DNA of 64,000 bases from Eledone cirrhosa (lineage: Eukaryota; Mollusca; Cephalopoda; Octopoda; Eledonidae), in NCBI GenBank assembly GCA_964016885.1, contig OZ024742.1, forward strand, positions 115,634,939 to 115,698,938, written 5' to 3'. A program made the position numbers and the translations under genes. Below, piece after piece: positions 11,977-24,765 of this stretch; the stretch's first letter is position 1; each line of letters begins with the position of its first letter. The notes beneath the pieces are model-generated. The model was not told the DNA's origin, did not search any database, and worked only from the letters and a program-made list of their open reading frames with translations.

Positions 11977-13316
11977 CTCAGCAACAGCGGCGGCGGCAGT
12001 CGTAGTACCAGCAGCAACAACAAAAGTAACAGCAGCTCTGACGACAACAACAACAATAACAACAACGCAGAAAAACCAATCTCGTTTGCAGCTATCGCAA
12101 AGAACCTGGAAACCAACCTCATGACAAATGAGGAATTACAGGAAGCAAAGAAGATGGTGACGAAAACTGGACACTTGCAATCTGCAAGGCAGCCGAAACA
12201 TTTTTCGAAACCCAACAGCACTGTACGGTCACGTACCGTACAGTAAGCACAAAAACCCGTAGGGTTGAAAGAGCCACAGAGGCTCAAATACAAAAAGACT
12301 TAGGGTCTCTGAGGCAGTGGAAAACTCATATCACCCGAGGCAAGAAATATGCCACCGTGGACGTGCTTTTTGCCATACCCCTGGAGGCAAAGGCTCAATC
12401 TTTAGTGACCCTAAGGAGCGAGGAAATGGTGTTGGTGCCCTCCTACTACGGACAAAATATTGTGAGTATCAAACTGACCCACGTCTCCCCCTCTGGGATG
12501 GCCCCTTCTTGGCTGGCCGTGTCTGTCCTCGTCGGAATCGAGGACAAAACAACTGTACTGCAAGTACAGAAAAAAGTACGAGAAGATTGGGTCGGCACGT
12601 CCATTGAGATGTTAATCCAAACCAACCAGGAGTGCATCGAAGCTATCCCGGCTGTAATAAACTTCGATAACGGCACTCAACTGCCCATAAGTGTTGAGGG
12701 CAAACGCCTGAAATGTTTTCTCTGTGGATCGAAGACTAACCTCAGGGCCTTCTGCAATGAGAAGGCGATGAGCAAGGAGAAATCCCACCTCCTTCCGAAA
12801 CCGGCTCCACTGCTACCAGCAACAGAACAGGCGGCAACAAAGAAGGATAGGTCCGTGGCACCCATACCCACACCAGGGAAATCAAGAACAGCAGCAGCAG
12901 TGGAAGTATTAACAGCAACAACAGTAATACCAAATGCAGCTGCAACAGAGACTCCACTGCAAACATCACCAACAACAAGTGAAAGAGTGGAGCTGGTACC
13001 CCTCCCCGACCTCACAGAATCAAACATGGAGTGTGAGGTGCGAGAGGGATCGCAGAAGGTCGCAAGAAGGCACAAACGCAGAAGCAGCGCATCGTCGCCT
13101 TCGAAAAGGGAGGAAAGAAATGAAAAAAGTAAAGGCTACTGCAAAGAGACTTACAGCAGCAACACCACCAACACGATCACCATCCATACTAGAACCACCA
13201 TCACCACCGGCGGCAACCCCACCGCGAACAACAACACCTTCAACACCACCACCACAAGCACCAACATCGCAAACACAACAACAAAACACACACACCCTGC
13301 AACAACAAGAACATAA
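11539..13316 (+). pseudogene. element B ORF1 (nucleic-acid-binding protein)
   Basis: ORF1 begins at ATG 11539 and is open for 235 codons in one frame. It continues in a second frame (to 13316, about 350 codons counting the part upstream of 12357), so a single-base indel near 12190-12210 (at a T-run) splits it. The N-terminal half is a long Ser/Asn homopolymer-like region encoded by AGC/AAC repeats (about 11820-12065). The C-terminal half contains KCFLCGSKTNLRAFC, a lone knuckle-like motif, then a Thr/Ala/Pro-rich tail. ORF1 proteins of this kind coat the element RNA. The ORF1 domain VDVLFAIP...EEMVLVPSYYG has a relative at 19404-19614. Confidence 0.72.
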
Positions 13317-13722
13317 CAGAACCACACCCTACCCCCAGAAAAACAAATGCACAGCAATAAATACACACAACAAGAAACTAATGACTTACATAATTGAACA
13401 CACAGAGATTCACAGCACGACAACATAATACCAGCAGCAATCAAAACACCAACGAACATGAGACTGGTAAGAAAAGCACAGAAGCAATTCACAAACAATA
13501 AAACGAAATTCCCCAACGCAGTTGGTGATTTCAGAGACCTAAGCGGGACACTCAACCGGGGAATATATACGGATATACTCACAGAAGAGCCGAAGACCAG
13601 CCGAAGGGACGATTCAACAGTCCCTCCACCAGACGATCAAGTGAAAAGGGATGGAGAAACCATCCGTCCTCTACGAAAAGTAAGGTAAGTGGTTTTTCCC
13701 ATTTTTTCCACTCTATTTCAAC

Positions 13723-16700
13723 ATGACCTCACTCAGAATAGGCAGCAAAAATGCGCATGGCTTGGGGTCGTCTTGGTAGCAGGGCCACCTGCTCAACGAC
13801 CTCAAGTCACTAAACATAGATGTAGTGGCCATCAGCGAGACCCGAATCTCCGAGGCACGGCTCTTCGCACTGATCTTCGGCGGCTACGATGTGATGCATC
13901 TCTCAGCCGTCCTGGATCGGGGAGGAGGAGTTGCTGTGCTTTTTCGGAGAGGTTTGGATCTCGCCATACGGGACATCTTCCTGGACCCAGAAGGTAAGTT
14001 GATGTTGCTGGACGTGACCAGTGGAGACGGACCAGCTTTCAGGCTAGTGGTCGTCTATGCCCCGACAGGAGCAGGGTGGCCTGATTTCTTCCGGCGTCTG
14101 GTGACCTTTCTTGGAACGTCCCGATCTTTAGTGTTAGTGGGCGACTGGAACTGGATCTTAGATGCACGCTGGGACTGTGTGGGAGTAGCGGATTGGGCAG
14201 GAGAGTGCAAGAGCCTCACCCACCTGCTCAGGCGTTTTGAACGGTCTGACAGGTACCGATTGGATTTCCCGAATGTGCCAATGTGGACTTGGACGAACCG
14301 CATAGGATCATCCAGATCATATCTAGATAGAGTATTTTGTAGGGATATAGATAGGTCTAGCATAGGCTGTCCACAATTCAAGATAGTCAGCTATACGGAC
14401 TACAAATTCGTGATCTGTGTGCTTGATTAGATAGGCTTCATAGACGAGGAACCGGCTACTGGAAGCTAAACGCGTCCTTACCAAAGCGCAAGGCCTACAT
14501 AGACCGGATTAGCGAACTAGTTTATCGGGTATTGACGGGGGCCATCTTCAATAACAAGTGCTGGTTTGCTCTGAAAAGAGCGATTAGAATAGAGTCCATT
14601 AGGTCTAGTAAGGCTTTAGCAATAGATAAAAATAGAGCAGAGGGAGAACTAGTTAGAAAATTAGACGTGGCGCTTAGCAAAGTCATCGCGACCGACGTAA
14701 TTGCGCCGACATATGCCCTTGACCAATTCTTCAATGCAAAGCACGAAGGCTGCGTTGTCAGAGCTAGGGTGCGAGCTCTCAGACACGAGGGGACGAAAGC
14801 CGTTCAATGGGCCCGAGTGGCCGAGGCGCGTCGTGGCAACAAAGCCACGAGCCGGTGTTTGTTGGACCACGTGGGTACATGCTACTCGATCCCGGGCAAA
14901 TGTGTGAAGCTTTTCAGCGACACTTCGCTCAGCTGTTCGAGAGCAGCGTTGGGCCGGGTCGCGGGGTGGACTTTAGTGTCTACCTCGACGGACTGCCGCG
15001 GCTATTGGCCACTGAAGCGGAGTGTTGCCAAAAGCCAATAACAGCCGCTGAAGTACGGGAGGCAATTACTGGCTGCACAAGCGGTAAATCGCCTAGTTTG
15101 GATGGTCTGCCCTATGAACTTTACGTACAGATGCCAGACTTATTAGGAGGCCGCTTGGCTCACGTCTTATGCAACGGGCAACAGAACGGGATAATTCCCA
15201 GCTCTATGAGCCGAGGAGCGGTGGCGTTGCTGTGAAAGGATCCGAACAAGGGGGATAATAGATAATTTCAGGCCCGTAACTCTGCTAAACACAGAGTTCA
15301 AGATTTTGGCCGAGGTGCTAGCAAAGAGGTTGGCGCTTGTCGTTTGTGGTCTGATGGGAGAGGCGCAGACATGCGCCATTCCCGACAGATCCATCCACGC
15401 CAACCTCCACCTCATGCGATACATCGTAGAGAGGGTAGCTAGGGAACCTGGCACGGGTGTGTCCTTGATCAATTTAGATCAGTAGAAAGCTTTCGATAGG
15501 TTCGACCATCTTTACGTGGAGGCAGACCTGAAGGCGACTGGCTTTGGGCCCGTCTTCAGAGGCTAGATCGCTGACATGCCCCAGCGACATCTGCTCTCTG
15601 GTGAGAGTGAACGGTCACCTTTCAGAACCGCTCAACATCATGAGTTCGGTCCATCAAGGATGTCCCCTCTCGTCCCTCTTGTATGTATTGACTCTCGAGA
15701 CATTACTGCACAAACTGGAGACGTTGAGGGGGGTCCCGCGCGAACTGGGATGCGTGTCAGCATATGCGGACGATGTCACCGTAATGGTGTCGAACGCGAA
15801 ACACATCGAGGCGATCGGCACTACACTAAGAGAATACGAAGCGGTGACAGGAGCAATGATCAACCAGGAAAGGTCAGTAGGCATGCAGCTCGGAACCGGG
15901 AGGGGCAGGTCCATGCCGTCCAATAGCGGCGTCGGGCGCTGAACAGACGGACGGGCTAAATTGCTAGGGTCTGGTTCGATCCGGATCTCCAGACGGACAA
16001 AAACTGGGACGAGGTGACGAGCAGGGTGGCTTCTCTCACCCAGAAATGGGCGGAGAGGAAGCTATGCCTGAAAGGTCGGGCGGAGTTGGCTAACGCGTAC
16101 ATCGCGTCCGTCATCTCCTACCGCCTCACCGTTGTGCCTTGTCCTAAGCCCCGCCTGACTGCGCTGGAGCGTTTGCTCTTTCGCTTTTTGTGGAAGGGAC
16201 GCGCTCCGATGGTCAGGCGGTCCATCTGTTGTCAACAGCCGCTACGTGGAGGGATGGGTTTGCCGTGGCTGATGATGCGCAGACACGCGCTCAGGCTACG
16301 ACATCTCCACCTCTTCCTCGACGGTGATCAGGTGTGGTTTGCTAGACACGTCTTTCCCCAGCTCGTCTCTTTGACGGAGCTGCAGTCCTGGGTCAAGCGA
16401 AGACCGAGAGAGAGGGCTTGGAGACTGGAATGTCTTCAGACGCTCACAGCCCTCGACCAATCGGGCAATGTGATCGGTGGAATCTCCACCTTGGCGTTCT
16501 ATAGAGGATTAGTGGAGGGGAAGAGCGACGACGTTCTTGGAGAAACTCTAGGCGTCGGCGAAAATCAACTATCCAATCTCTTCGTACGGACTTTCGGGCC
16601 GGGGCCTATGGACAACTTCCAGAAATCCCTGGCCTGGCAGTGCTACCGGGGAGCTTTGCCAGTTCGGATAAACTCTACAGGCATGGAGTTACCGTCAGCC

Positions 16701-17122
16701 GGGCATGTCCGAGATGCGCGCAGGGCGACGAAACCGTCCTGCACGCACTCGTCCAGTGTCCGAGCATTGCTGACTTGTGTGTTTATGTCGAACACCTGGT
16801 GTCAAAATTAGGACTGATCCAGCTATCAGCTGAGTCCATCGTGAGGATTGCCCCGCCCTCTTTCTGTAGCCGGGAAGGGCAGGCAATTTTTATCTGTCTG
16901 GTGGCCATGGCGAAAGAGATAGTATGGTGGACACGTTTGAAAGGGCTGAAGACGAGCACTTCCTTCTTCGGTGATGCCCTGATTAACTTTTTCAAATTTC
17001 ATTTGAAAAGGAAAATCAGGGTAGAGAGGGGAGTACTCTCTTCCCAGCATTTTGTTGATAGATGGGTGAGAGAAGCAAGTATGGCCCGAGTGAATGGGCC
17101 TACTCTGAGTATGTGTCTGTAA
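13723..17122 (+). pseudogene. element B ORF2 (AP endonuclease - reverse transcriptase)
   Basis: Start chosen at ATG 13723, in frame with the endonuclease. Endonuclease motifs: AISETRISEARLF (13825 on), VVYAPTG, LVGDWNWILD, and SYLDRVFCRD, with TDYK where SDH is usual. RT motifs: GKSPSLDGLPYELY, DNFRPVTLLNTEFKILAE, INLDQ-KAFDR (TAG at about 15487 replaces a Glu codon), HQGCPLSSLLYVL, and AYADDVTVMV at about 15755 (catalytic YADD). C-terminus: CPRCAQGDETVLHALVQCP, then KEIVWWTRLKGLKTS. At least five frame changes or stops occur (about 13777, 14430, 14800, 15235, 15487, 15940), so no intact protein is made. The enzyme type nicks DNA and reverse-transcribes its own RNA at the nick. Confidence 0.82.
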
Positions 17123-17355
17123 ATTAAAGGTGGAAAACTGGGAGAGGGCACTTGCCCTGGTGGTCAGGGTCACTATGGTCTTTTAATGGGCTTTCTCCAC
17201 AAATGTTCCTCAGAAGTCTCCCCCCTATTGGGGAATTTTTGTTTGTTATTTTATTATATCCTCTGGTTTTTTTTACACGCAGAAATGCCCATTTGTACCG
17301 TCCTGTATTGTCCTTTACTGTCCGTAATGTCTACTTTATGTAAACCCTTGTGGTT

Positions 17356-17361
17356 AATAAA
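17356..17361 (+). terminator. AATAAA polyadenylation signal of element B
   Basis: AATAAA lies 6 bp before the (ATT)n tail. The same AATAAAGAAAAC-(ATT)n arrangement is present in reverse orientation in copy H near 50555-50570, so it is a family feature. Confidence 0.7.
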
Positions 17362-17366
17362 GAAAA

Positions 17367-17367
<1 letters not shown>

Positions 17368-17427
<60 letters not shown>

Positions 17428-17428
17428 T
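17368..17428. repeat. (ATT)n tail of element B
   Basis: About 60 bp of ATT repeats with a TTT interruption immediately follow the 3' end of element B. This is a trinucleotide tail instead of poly(A), or the remaining half of an ATT target tract. Confidence 0.9.
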
Positions 17429-18431
17429 GGTCAGTATTTATAGAGGTAGCGTGAAAACATCTATGTCTTACGTTCCAACGCCAGCCGGTGACACTTCATG
17501 ACCATTTACGTTATAATACCTCAGAAAATCGGGGTCTACATAACACACTATATTCCTGGAGCTGATAATATACTGAAGATGATTTCCTTGACCGTGTTCT
17601 TTTAGTCGCAGCAACGGAGGTATTTCGTTACAAAATAAAACGATAACAGCAATTGGATTATGGGAGCCAATGGTTAGCTGCACGTGAAACAAACCGCCTT
17701 GTTTAGATGGTCTATCCACAGTGTTTTACTCTTAAATGCAAATTGTTCGTTGAGAAATTCCTAGATATCTACTGTAACTGAGAGCAGAGTGACTCCTAGT
17801 CCTGCCAGCCGATTTCTGCTGAGAAATGACATGAACAAGTGGGAATAATATGACAAGCTTCACCTCTTGTGTCTGTTAAATGCATTTCAAGTTATTAGCA
17901 CATTGATTAGCGCTTGTGGTCTATGCTATGATAGGAAAGGAAATACACCATACCGAAGAGATCACTACAGTCCCCCCACCCCCGCACACACACATGTGAT
18001 ACATCATAGTAAAGCTGGGTAATGATCCTGGTATGAGCTTGGCCCTAATCAGCTCTAAATCCAAAGAAGGCTTCGTTTATTGTCACCATTCAGTATATTT
18101 CAGCTGTCCTCCAGGCAGTCAGTTACGATATAGTCATCAGTGCATTGGTCCCTTAAATGTAGAGCGACTCCTACTCAGTGTCCAGTGTAAATGGAGACCG
18201 TATCTAAAGCAGCAGGTTACGGACCCGTTCGGAGAAGCTGGATTCTTACGTTTTACTGTGCCCTGGTCAAATGGGGCGGTCACTTATCAGAAAATGTCCA
18301 TGTGGAACGACTTGTCAGTCCCACTTGGCACCTTCTTAGTTTTAATATAACACTCCCTGTAATATTTTCCTTGTATTTCCACAGTATCATGATCATTATT
18401 ATTGGTTTTCTGGTTGTTGTTAATATTATTA
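17429..18431. other. no recognised gene
   Basis: Several frames of 80-105 codons exist (for example minus strand 17719-17468 and plus strand 18033-18350). None has a recognisable motif and none stands out from neighbouring frames in composition. Confidence 0.4.
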
Positions 18432-18756
18432 CTAGCTGGCCCCGTGCCAGCAAGTTGTAATACCTATTCATATTATAAAAAAAGAGATTTTTTTTGGGGG
18501 GGGGGGGGGGGTTTAGGTGGTTGGATCCTTCGCCCTCACTTACATAAGAGATAGAAACACACAAACACACAGCTGTTACCTCTATAGCTTCTCACCCCTA
18601 CCTCAGTCATCACATAGATGTGTGTGTATTAGACACCCTTCCTCCCTCAGTCGAAATTATTAACCCATCCTTCACAGGTCGACATAATCACTCTTTCCTT
18701 CCTCGGTTATCTCTAATGTGTGACGGACAAATACACAATGCTATTATATTAGTGGA
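18432..18756 (-). mobile_element. short non-autonomous Helitron (probable)
   Basis: On the minus strand the segment begins TCCACTAATATAATAGC and ends with a GC-rich hairpin (GCTGGC...GCCAGC) running directly into CTAG. The flanking bases on that strand are A before the TC and T after the CTAG, as Helitron targets require. The hairpin overlaps the terminal C, which is closer than usual, and the G-run at 18496-18512 is internal. No coding is seen. The family differs from the Helitron at 6278. Confidence 0.45.
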
Positions 18757-18959
18757 TTTTTTATTATTTTGTTCATCTATCGACACCTGTTGCAAAATGC
18801 TTATCTAGATTTTGAATATTTTATATTTTTTCATAGGTAACCTAACCATTATCACAGCGAGCTGATGATTTTTTTCTATATGTATTCCTAAAAGGCTAAA
18901 CCTGTGTCTATTTCCCAAGTATGCTTTTTTCAGAAACAGAATTGCGAGACAGAGCAGTC

Positions 18960-20905
18960 GCCTGTCTACAGTGTGGAAGAGCCAAAATTCATAACACAAC
19001 GACAGCAGAGGCAACAAAAACATCCATAAAATTACCATAAACACTGTCACCACCATTTCCATCAGCAACACCCCTACACGCATAACTACCACCTCTACCA
19101 CTGCGGCCTCTGCCACCACTAACACCAGCAGCAGCAGCACCACCACCACAACCACAACTATTGAAACAACAGCAAATTATAACAAGAATAAAAGAAATAG
19201 TAGCGCAGACATCAACAACAAAATGACAGATATATATAGCAACAACAATGACAGATTTACAGCGACGGCTGCCAGTTACAGACGTCTTTAATATAAACCT
19301 CGTAGAAAAAGAAACGATTGGTCGAACCTTATCAAATTAGAAATATCATCGCTTCACATAACCAAGTAGCTGGCAGAAAGTAAAATAAAACTGTAATTTA
19401 TAAATGCGTGGCCACAAAAACAAAACGCCTGGAGCCACCGAATGAAGCCGGGGTAAAGAGAGAGTTGAAGGAAGAAATACCCAATATACAGCACGTCGCC
19501 ACGTCCAGGCAGTTTGCGAGCATTTCAGTGCTCTTCAAGAGTAAAAGGCTGACCGGTAAACGCTTTGGGTACCCTGCCGGAGTGACAAATATATTCTCTA
19601 CGCCTCTTATTTAGGAAGAAGCATGATAATGGGCAAGATTTTCCGGAACTCACAGAAGCTGATTATCTGGTGGATGTTAGCCCGAATCTTCATAGAAAGA
19701 AACGGAACGTTCCTGGAATTGAAATAAGTTCGACGAGAATGCCAGTCGGAAATGTGTGTAGAGGTACTAAACTGCATTAAACCAAATATCATGCTAAGAT
19801 TTCGAGACCACATTCTCCTTCCGGGAGGGACTTGCATATTATTTTGAAGAACAGAAAGAGGTGTCGCACCTACATGTGAAAAGTGGACACATGGAAACGT
19901 TCTGGTCTCAACAGAAGACAGAAACCTGCGAAGACAAGAAACAAAAATGACACAATAACACTAACTGCAAACAAAAACAACAGCATCAGCGTATTGCAGG
20001 TATTCCTAAATGGTGTACTGGTGTGGCCACCGTTTGTGAGGAATTTCCTTCCGCAGCTCGTCCCAATGATTGAGCTGCTGTTCGGGTTCAAGTCAAGACC
20101 AAGATTGTTTTCTTTGGATCTAAAATATTGTCAGATGCTCAAATCACTTTACATGTAGATGTTTAGTAGTGAGCATGTGCGTGGACATTTTTGAGGAGAC
20201 ACGAAACGTCAACGTAATTTAAGAAAGCCAGTCTGCCCGTCGGACTTTAGTTCCGGGTCCTGGGTATGCATTCCATAATTGTTGGGACTGTCAATGATAC
20301 TGGCTAGCAATGCAGGTTCTGGGCAGATTTCCAGCCACGGAAGTCTAGTCAGATAGATCTTTGCGAGATGCGTACAGAGCGTGGAAACAATTATGTACAC
20401 ACTCCTCCAGTTTCCGGATATTTCTAGCTTGTGGAGACTTGTCGAACAACTATTGTCAGGTGTGAGGTGGATCAGGCTATCGGGTGACTCCTTGGTTAAC
20501 ATTGCCACATCATCTTCTTTTGATAGGAAAGGACAGGATATTGTCTTTTGCTTGATGGCTCAGGAAAAATACATTTTGTGGTGTATGCGACTGAAACGAA
20601 TGTAGACAGAGCCATTCCTCTTTGTCCGATAGGAAAGTGAGCGTGAAGAGGAAAGTGCTACTCCCAGTACATTTGTTAAAGTGTCGGTGAATTCAGTGAG
20701 GAAAGCTTGCGTGATTAGCCAACTCTAAGTTTGCTCCTGCAGATCAGAGAGGATGATTCTATTGCGAATTAGCTTGGTTTCGGATCTATGGCTTTCACAG
20801 ACTAACAGTGAGAGATGTTTCCCTATTTGGGGAATGATGTTATTATTTATTTATATTTAATGATTACATATGTTGTATTGTTCATACGTTTTATGTAAAT
20901 ACCTC
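18960..20905 (+). mobile_element. decayed Tx1-type element with large internal deletion
   Basis: It starts with an AAC/ACC/AGC-rich ORF1-like stretch (18990-19260). Bases 19404-19614 encode TKTKRLEPPNEAGVKRELKE... leading to SISVLFKSKRL, aligning with TKTRRVERATEAQIQKDLGS and TVDVLFAIPLE in element B. From about 20025 the sequence jumps to the ORF2 C-terminus (FLPQLVPMIELL, then ETIMYTLLQFPDISSLW and IVFCLMAQEKYILWCMRLK at 20381-20605). Its 3' UTR retains CTATTTGGGGAA and TTTTATGTAAA. The endonuclease and RT core are therefore missing. Confidence 0.65.
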
Positions 20906-20959
20906 TATCCCTCTTCTTTCGAATTGTCCTGTATGAGAGTTTAGTATATTCACAAAACA

Positions 20960-22480
20960 TGCTTAGTACTCTTACACAGGATAGGCAGTGTAAGGGCACG
21001 GGCACCACAGTCGTCTTGGAACTAAGGTCACATGCTCATCGACCTCAGTTCACTGAACATACATGTGGAGGCAATCAGTGAGACCAGAATTTCTGAGGCA
21101 CAAGAAGTTGCACATATTTTCAGTGGCTATGAGTTTTATGAATCCCCAAGCCGTCCGGGATCTGGGAAAGGAGTCGCTGTGTTGTTTTGGAAATATTTTG
21201 ATCTCATGATCTGGACCATCTTCCTGGACTCATATGGTAATTGTTGATGTCGCATGTGCCCAGCAGAAACGGACATGGTTTCAGTCTAGTTGACGCCTAT
21301 GCATCGATAGGAGCAGGACGTCCAAAAGTCTTCAGATGTCGGGAAAGTTTTCTAGGAACATACGCTTTTTAGGGTTAGTGGACTACAGGAACGCTATTTT
21401 AGATGCAGGCTAGGACTATGTGATGTTAGCAGTTTGGGGAGGATGGTGCAAAAAGCTTCAGAAACATGTTCAGACAATAAGGTTCTGAGGATGGAAGTAC
21501 GGGCATAGTTTAACCGCATCGGATCATCCAGATAGCATCTAGATAGAGTAATAAATTGGAAGTAGAAAATGCTAACATAGGTTGTCCAGAACTTGAAGTA
21601 ATCCACGACGCAGGTCATATATGTATGATCTGTACATTCAACTTAGAAATGCTTCAGGGACCTGGTTGCTGGATGCTGAATTAGCACATAATTTACATAG
21701 AATAGATTAGCAAAGGGCCAGCACGAGAATAGAGGAAGGGCTAGTCGGGATCTTGGATGTGGTATTTAAAAGGCATTGTTATCGACGTATTCGCAGTGAG
21801 ATTGGCATTCGAACAATACTTCGACGCCCATCACGAAGGCTGCGTTGGCATAGCTAAGGCACAGTGCTAATGTAATCAGTGACATATTAACTTAGGCATT
21901 CTATAGGATCAGTGGCGGGGAAAAGTGACTAAGGTATTGGGGAGAGGATGGGTGTCGAAGACGAGCAGCTAGATGCCCTCTTATGTAGAGATTTGGGGCC
22001 CGAGCCGAAGGATAACTTTAGCAATATTTGACTAGGTTTTTCCAACGGGGATAATTGCCAGCTGGAGATATACTTTACAGGTATGCAAGTGTCGTTAGCC
22101 GAGTCCCTCTGAAATGTGCTCAGTAAGATGACACATTCCACTACGCACTTGTTTAGTAGGACACTTCCGACTGTCAATAGAATCTATTCTGAAGACAGGC
22201 AGGGCTATCTTCATTTAACCGGAACGGGCAGGCAGTGTTTAGATGCCGGGTGACAGTGGCAAAATATGTCATATGGTGGACGGTAAAGAAGAGCCTGAAG
22301 ACAAACGCATTTTTGTTTGATGTATCACTCACCAACTTCTTCACGTCTCATCTGAAGTGAAAAATCAGGGTGGATGTGGAAGCATTCCCTTCCAGCCATT
22401 TTGTTGAAAGGTGGATTAGAATGGCAAGCATGTACCAAGTGAACCAGCCTGCCTTGAGTATACCCCTCAGCACATAGGGT
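20960..22480 (+). mobile_element. decayed Tx1-type ORF2 copy
   Basis: Bases 20990-21250 match the start of ORF2 in element B (MLIDLSSLNIHVEAISETRISEAQ, equivalent to LNDLKSLNIDVVAISETRISEAR). The AP-endonuclease part follows to about 21640. After a deletion of most of the RT, matches resume near 21800 (GAAGGCTGCGTTG) and 21900-22440, covering the segment equivalent to GLVEGKSDDVLGETLGV and the C-terminal knuckle. Many stops are present. It follows the preceding copy in the same orientation, so the two could be pieces of one element interrupted by rearrangement. Confidence 0.6.
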
Positions 22481-22989
22481 AACCGTGTTTATATTTGTTA
22501 TGTGTGTGTGTGTGTGGGGGGGGGTCTACAGGAGTAGCCATCACACGTCGCAACCCTATTCAGAAATACTTACTGTTCTAATGTTATCGTTAACCCCCTC
22601 CCCGTCGGGCGTCGCTTCTAAATTATGGAATACACAGTTAAAATGTTATTGTTACCTCCCTTTCTTCAACGTAAAACCCGTACACCCACACGCAAAACAC
22701 ACACGTGCACATAAGCAAAGCTTTAACATAGTAGAGTGGTTTATAACAAATAAACCAATTGTCATGCATTTCACCCTCTTTACTACATTAGTAGTAACGT
22801 TCTGAAAACTCTGGCTGTTTCTTTTCCAGTAATTCAATCAAAATTTCTACATTGATTACGAGATGAAGTTTGAAATTTCTTCATATACACACCCGGAGAC
22901 CCAAGACAAACTGGCTAATCTTCCGTTCCGTTCAATTCCCGAATCCAAATTATTTCAAAATTGATTGTATGATAGTTATCTTACTTCCC

Positions 22990-23167
22990 ATTATTAGAGT
23001 TATTTAGAGTTATTTAGAGGGTTACGTCCCTTTACCATCTGAGTTCAAATCCCGCCGAGGTTGACTTTGCCTTTCATCCTTATGGGGTCGATAAAATAAA
23101 GTACCAGTAATGCACTGGTAATTGCTGGCCTTGTGCCTAAAGTAGAAACAATTATTAGAGTTATTTA
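22990..23167 (+). mobile_element. tRNA-related SINE, 5'-truncated, with target duplication
   Basis: The SINE body spans about 23020-23150: a B-box-like GAGTTCAAATCCCGCCGAGG, then TTGACTTTGCCTTTCATCC, GATAAAATAAAGTACCAGTA and the end CTAAAGTAGAAACA. A 17-bp target duplication ATTATTAGAGTTATTTA lies at 22990-23006 and 23151-23167. The A-box head present in the 54.35-kb copy is missing. It is transcribed by RNA polymerase III in principle and mobilised by a partner non-LTR element. Confidence 0.88.
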
Positions 23168-23616
23168 TTTTTTTGTTGTTGCTACTTTTTTTCTTGCTTA
23201 TGTTGTTATTATAAAAATTGTTCCCAGACATTCTCTCACATAGTTGTCATGACTGTCAGACCACCCCCGCATCAATTCTATTCTTTGTTTATGTATTGCT
23301 ATCATCCAGTATATTGATTACTCAGTCTCTGTGAATTACACCTGCTGACATCATGATTCTTCTTGCGTCATGATGTGATGTTGTACGCCTGCCGGCCATA
23401 AATATACGTATGCAATTTTTCCGATATTAAAGAAATATTAGGAATCCAGCCTCCTTTTTTCATTGAAGTATTTAACTCGGTTTCTGTACCAACCAGAAAA
23501 TGCATCTACGAAGGAAGATACACATAACATTGATTGATTTTTCTTACTGCATTTTCGTCTGCCAATCGGAATGACATATAGACATTAATTAGATCAGCCA
23601 ACTTAATTTGTATATG

Positions 23617-23712
<96 letters not shown>

Positions 23713-23735
23713 TCTACTTTTGGCACAAGGCCATC
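23168..23735. repeat. unassigned DNA, (TA)n tract and a SINE 3' tail fragment
   Basis: Bases 23168-23600 show no gene. A (TA)n tract fills about 23618-23707. Bases 23710-23735 read, on the minus strand, GGCCTTGTGCCAAAAGTAGAAACA, which is only the last part of the SINE in reverse orientation. The tyrosine/isoleucine frames across the tract are artefacts. Confidence 0.7.
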
Positions 23736-23743
23736 AAATTACC

Positions 23744-23803
23744 TCTTTCTCTCTCTCTCTCTCAATATATATATATATATATTGAGAGAGAGAGAGAGAA
23801 AGA
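23744..23803. repeat. palindromic microsatellite (CT)n-(TA)n-(AG)n
   Basis: A CT tract, a central TA tract and an AG tract form a perfect inverted repeat of about 60 bp that could fold into a long hairpin. GA-rich DNA continues to about 23865. Confidence 0.85.
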
Positions 23804-23896
23804 GGGAGAGAGGGAGAGAGGGAGAGAGGGAGAGAGAGATAGAGAGAGAGAGAGAGCAAGAGGTAGAATACTGGAAGGTAATATCCGTAGTGGTAG

Positions 23897-24002
23897 AAGT
23901 GGTAACATAACAGTTAGTTCAGCATACCGGTACGAGCTGAGGATCTGCTAAGGTGAAACTAATTGTTATCGGTCTGTTGAACTAACTGTTGTGTTACCAC
24001 TT
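23897..24002. repeat. short fold-back element
   Basis: Arms of 28 bp at 23897-23924 (AAGTGGTAACATAACAGTTA...) and 23975-24002 are reverse complements with a few mismatches, separated by about 50 bp. A TA-rich tract begins immediately to the right. No coding. Confidence 0.75.
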
Positions 24003-24080
24003 ATATAAATATATATGTATAAGTATATATATATGTATATATATATATATATATCTATATATATATATATATAAATATTT

Positions 24081-24765
<685 letters not shown>

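Larger units (their letters stand above)
11326..17367 (+). mobile_element. Tx1/L1-type non-LTR retrotransposon B, near full length
   Basis: This element of about 6 kb has a short 5' UTR (11326-11538), ORF1 (11539 to about 13316), ORF2 (13723 to about 17122), a 250-bp 3' UTR with AATAAA at 17356, and an (ATT)n tail. ORF2 has an AP-type endonuclease followed by RT and a cysteine knuckle. The wording of its RT blocks (NLDQ-KAFDR, HQGCPLSSLLYVL, AYADDVTV) matches the Tx1 branch of L1-like elements. It is (G+C)-richer than its surroundings. Frameshifts and stops (for example TAG at about 13777 and 15487) make it non-autonomous today. It is the reference copy for the fragments at 1, 178, 18960, 20960, 50528 and 63411. 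Confidence 0.88.

Noticed and set aside
11802..12293. 163-codon Leu-rich frame on the minus strand
   Set aside because: It is the antisense shadow of the Ser/Asn codon repeats of Tx1 ORF1.
12677..13582. Minus-strand Cys/Val-rich frames of 100-143 codons
   Set aside because: They are antisense shadows of the Thr/Ala/Pro-rich tail of ORF1, with no independent signal.
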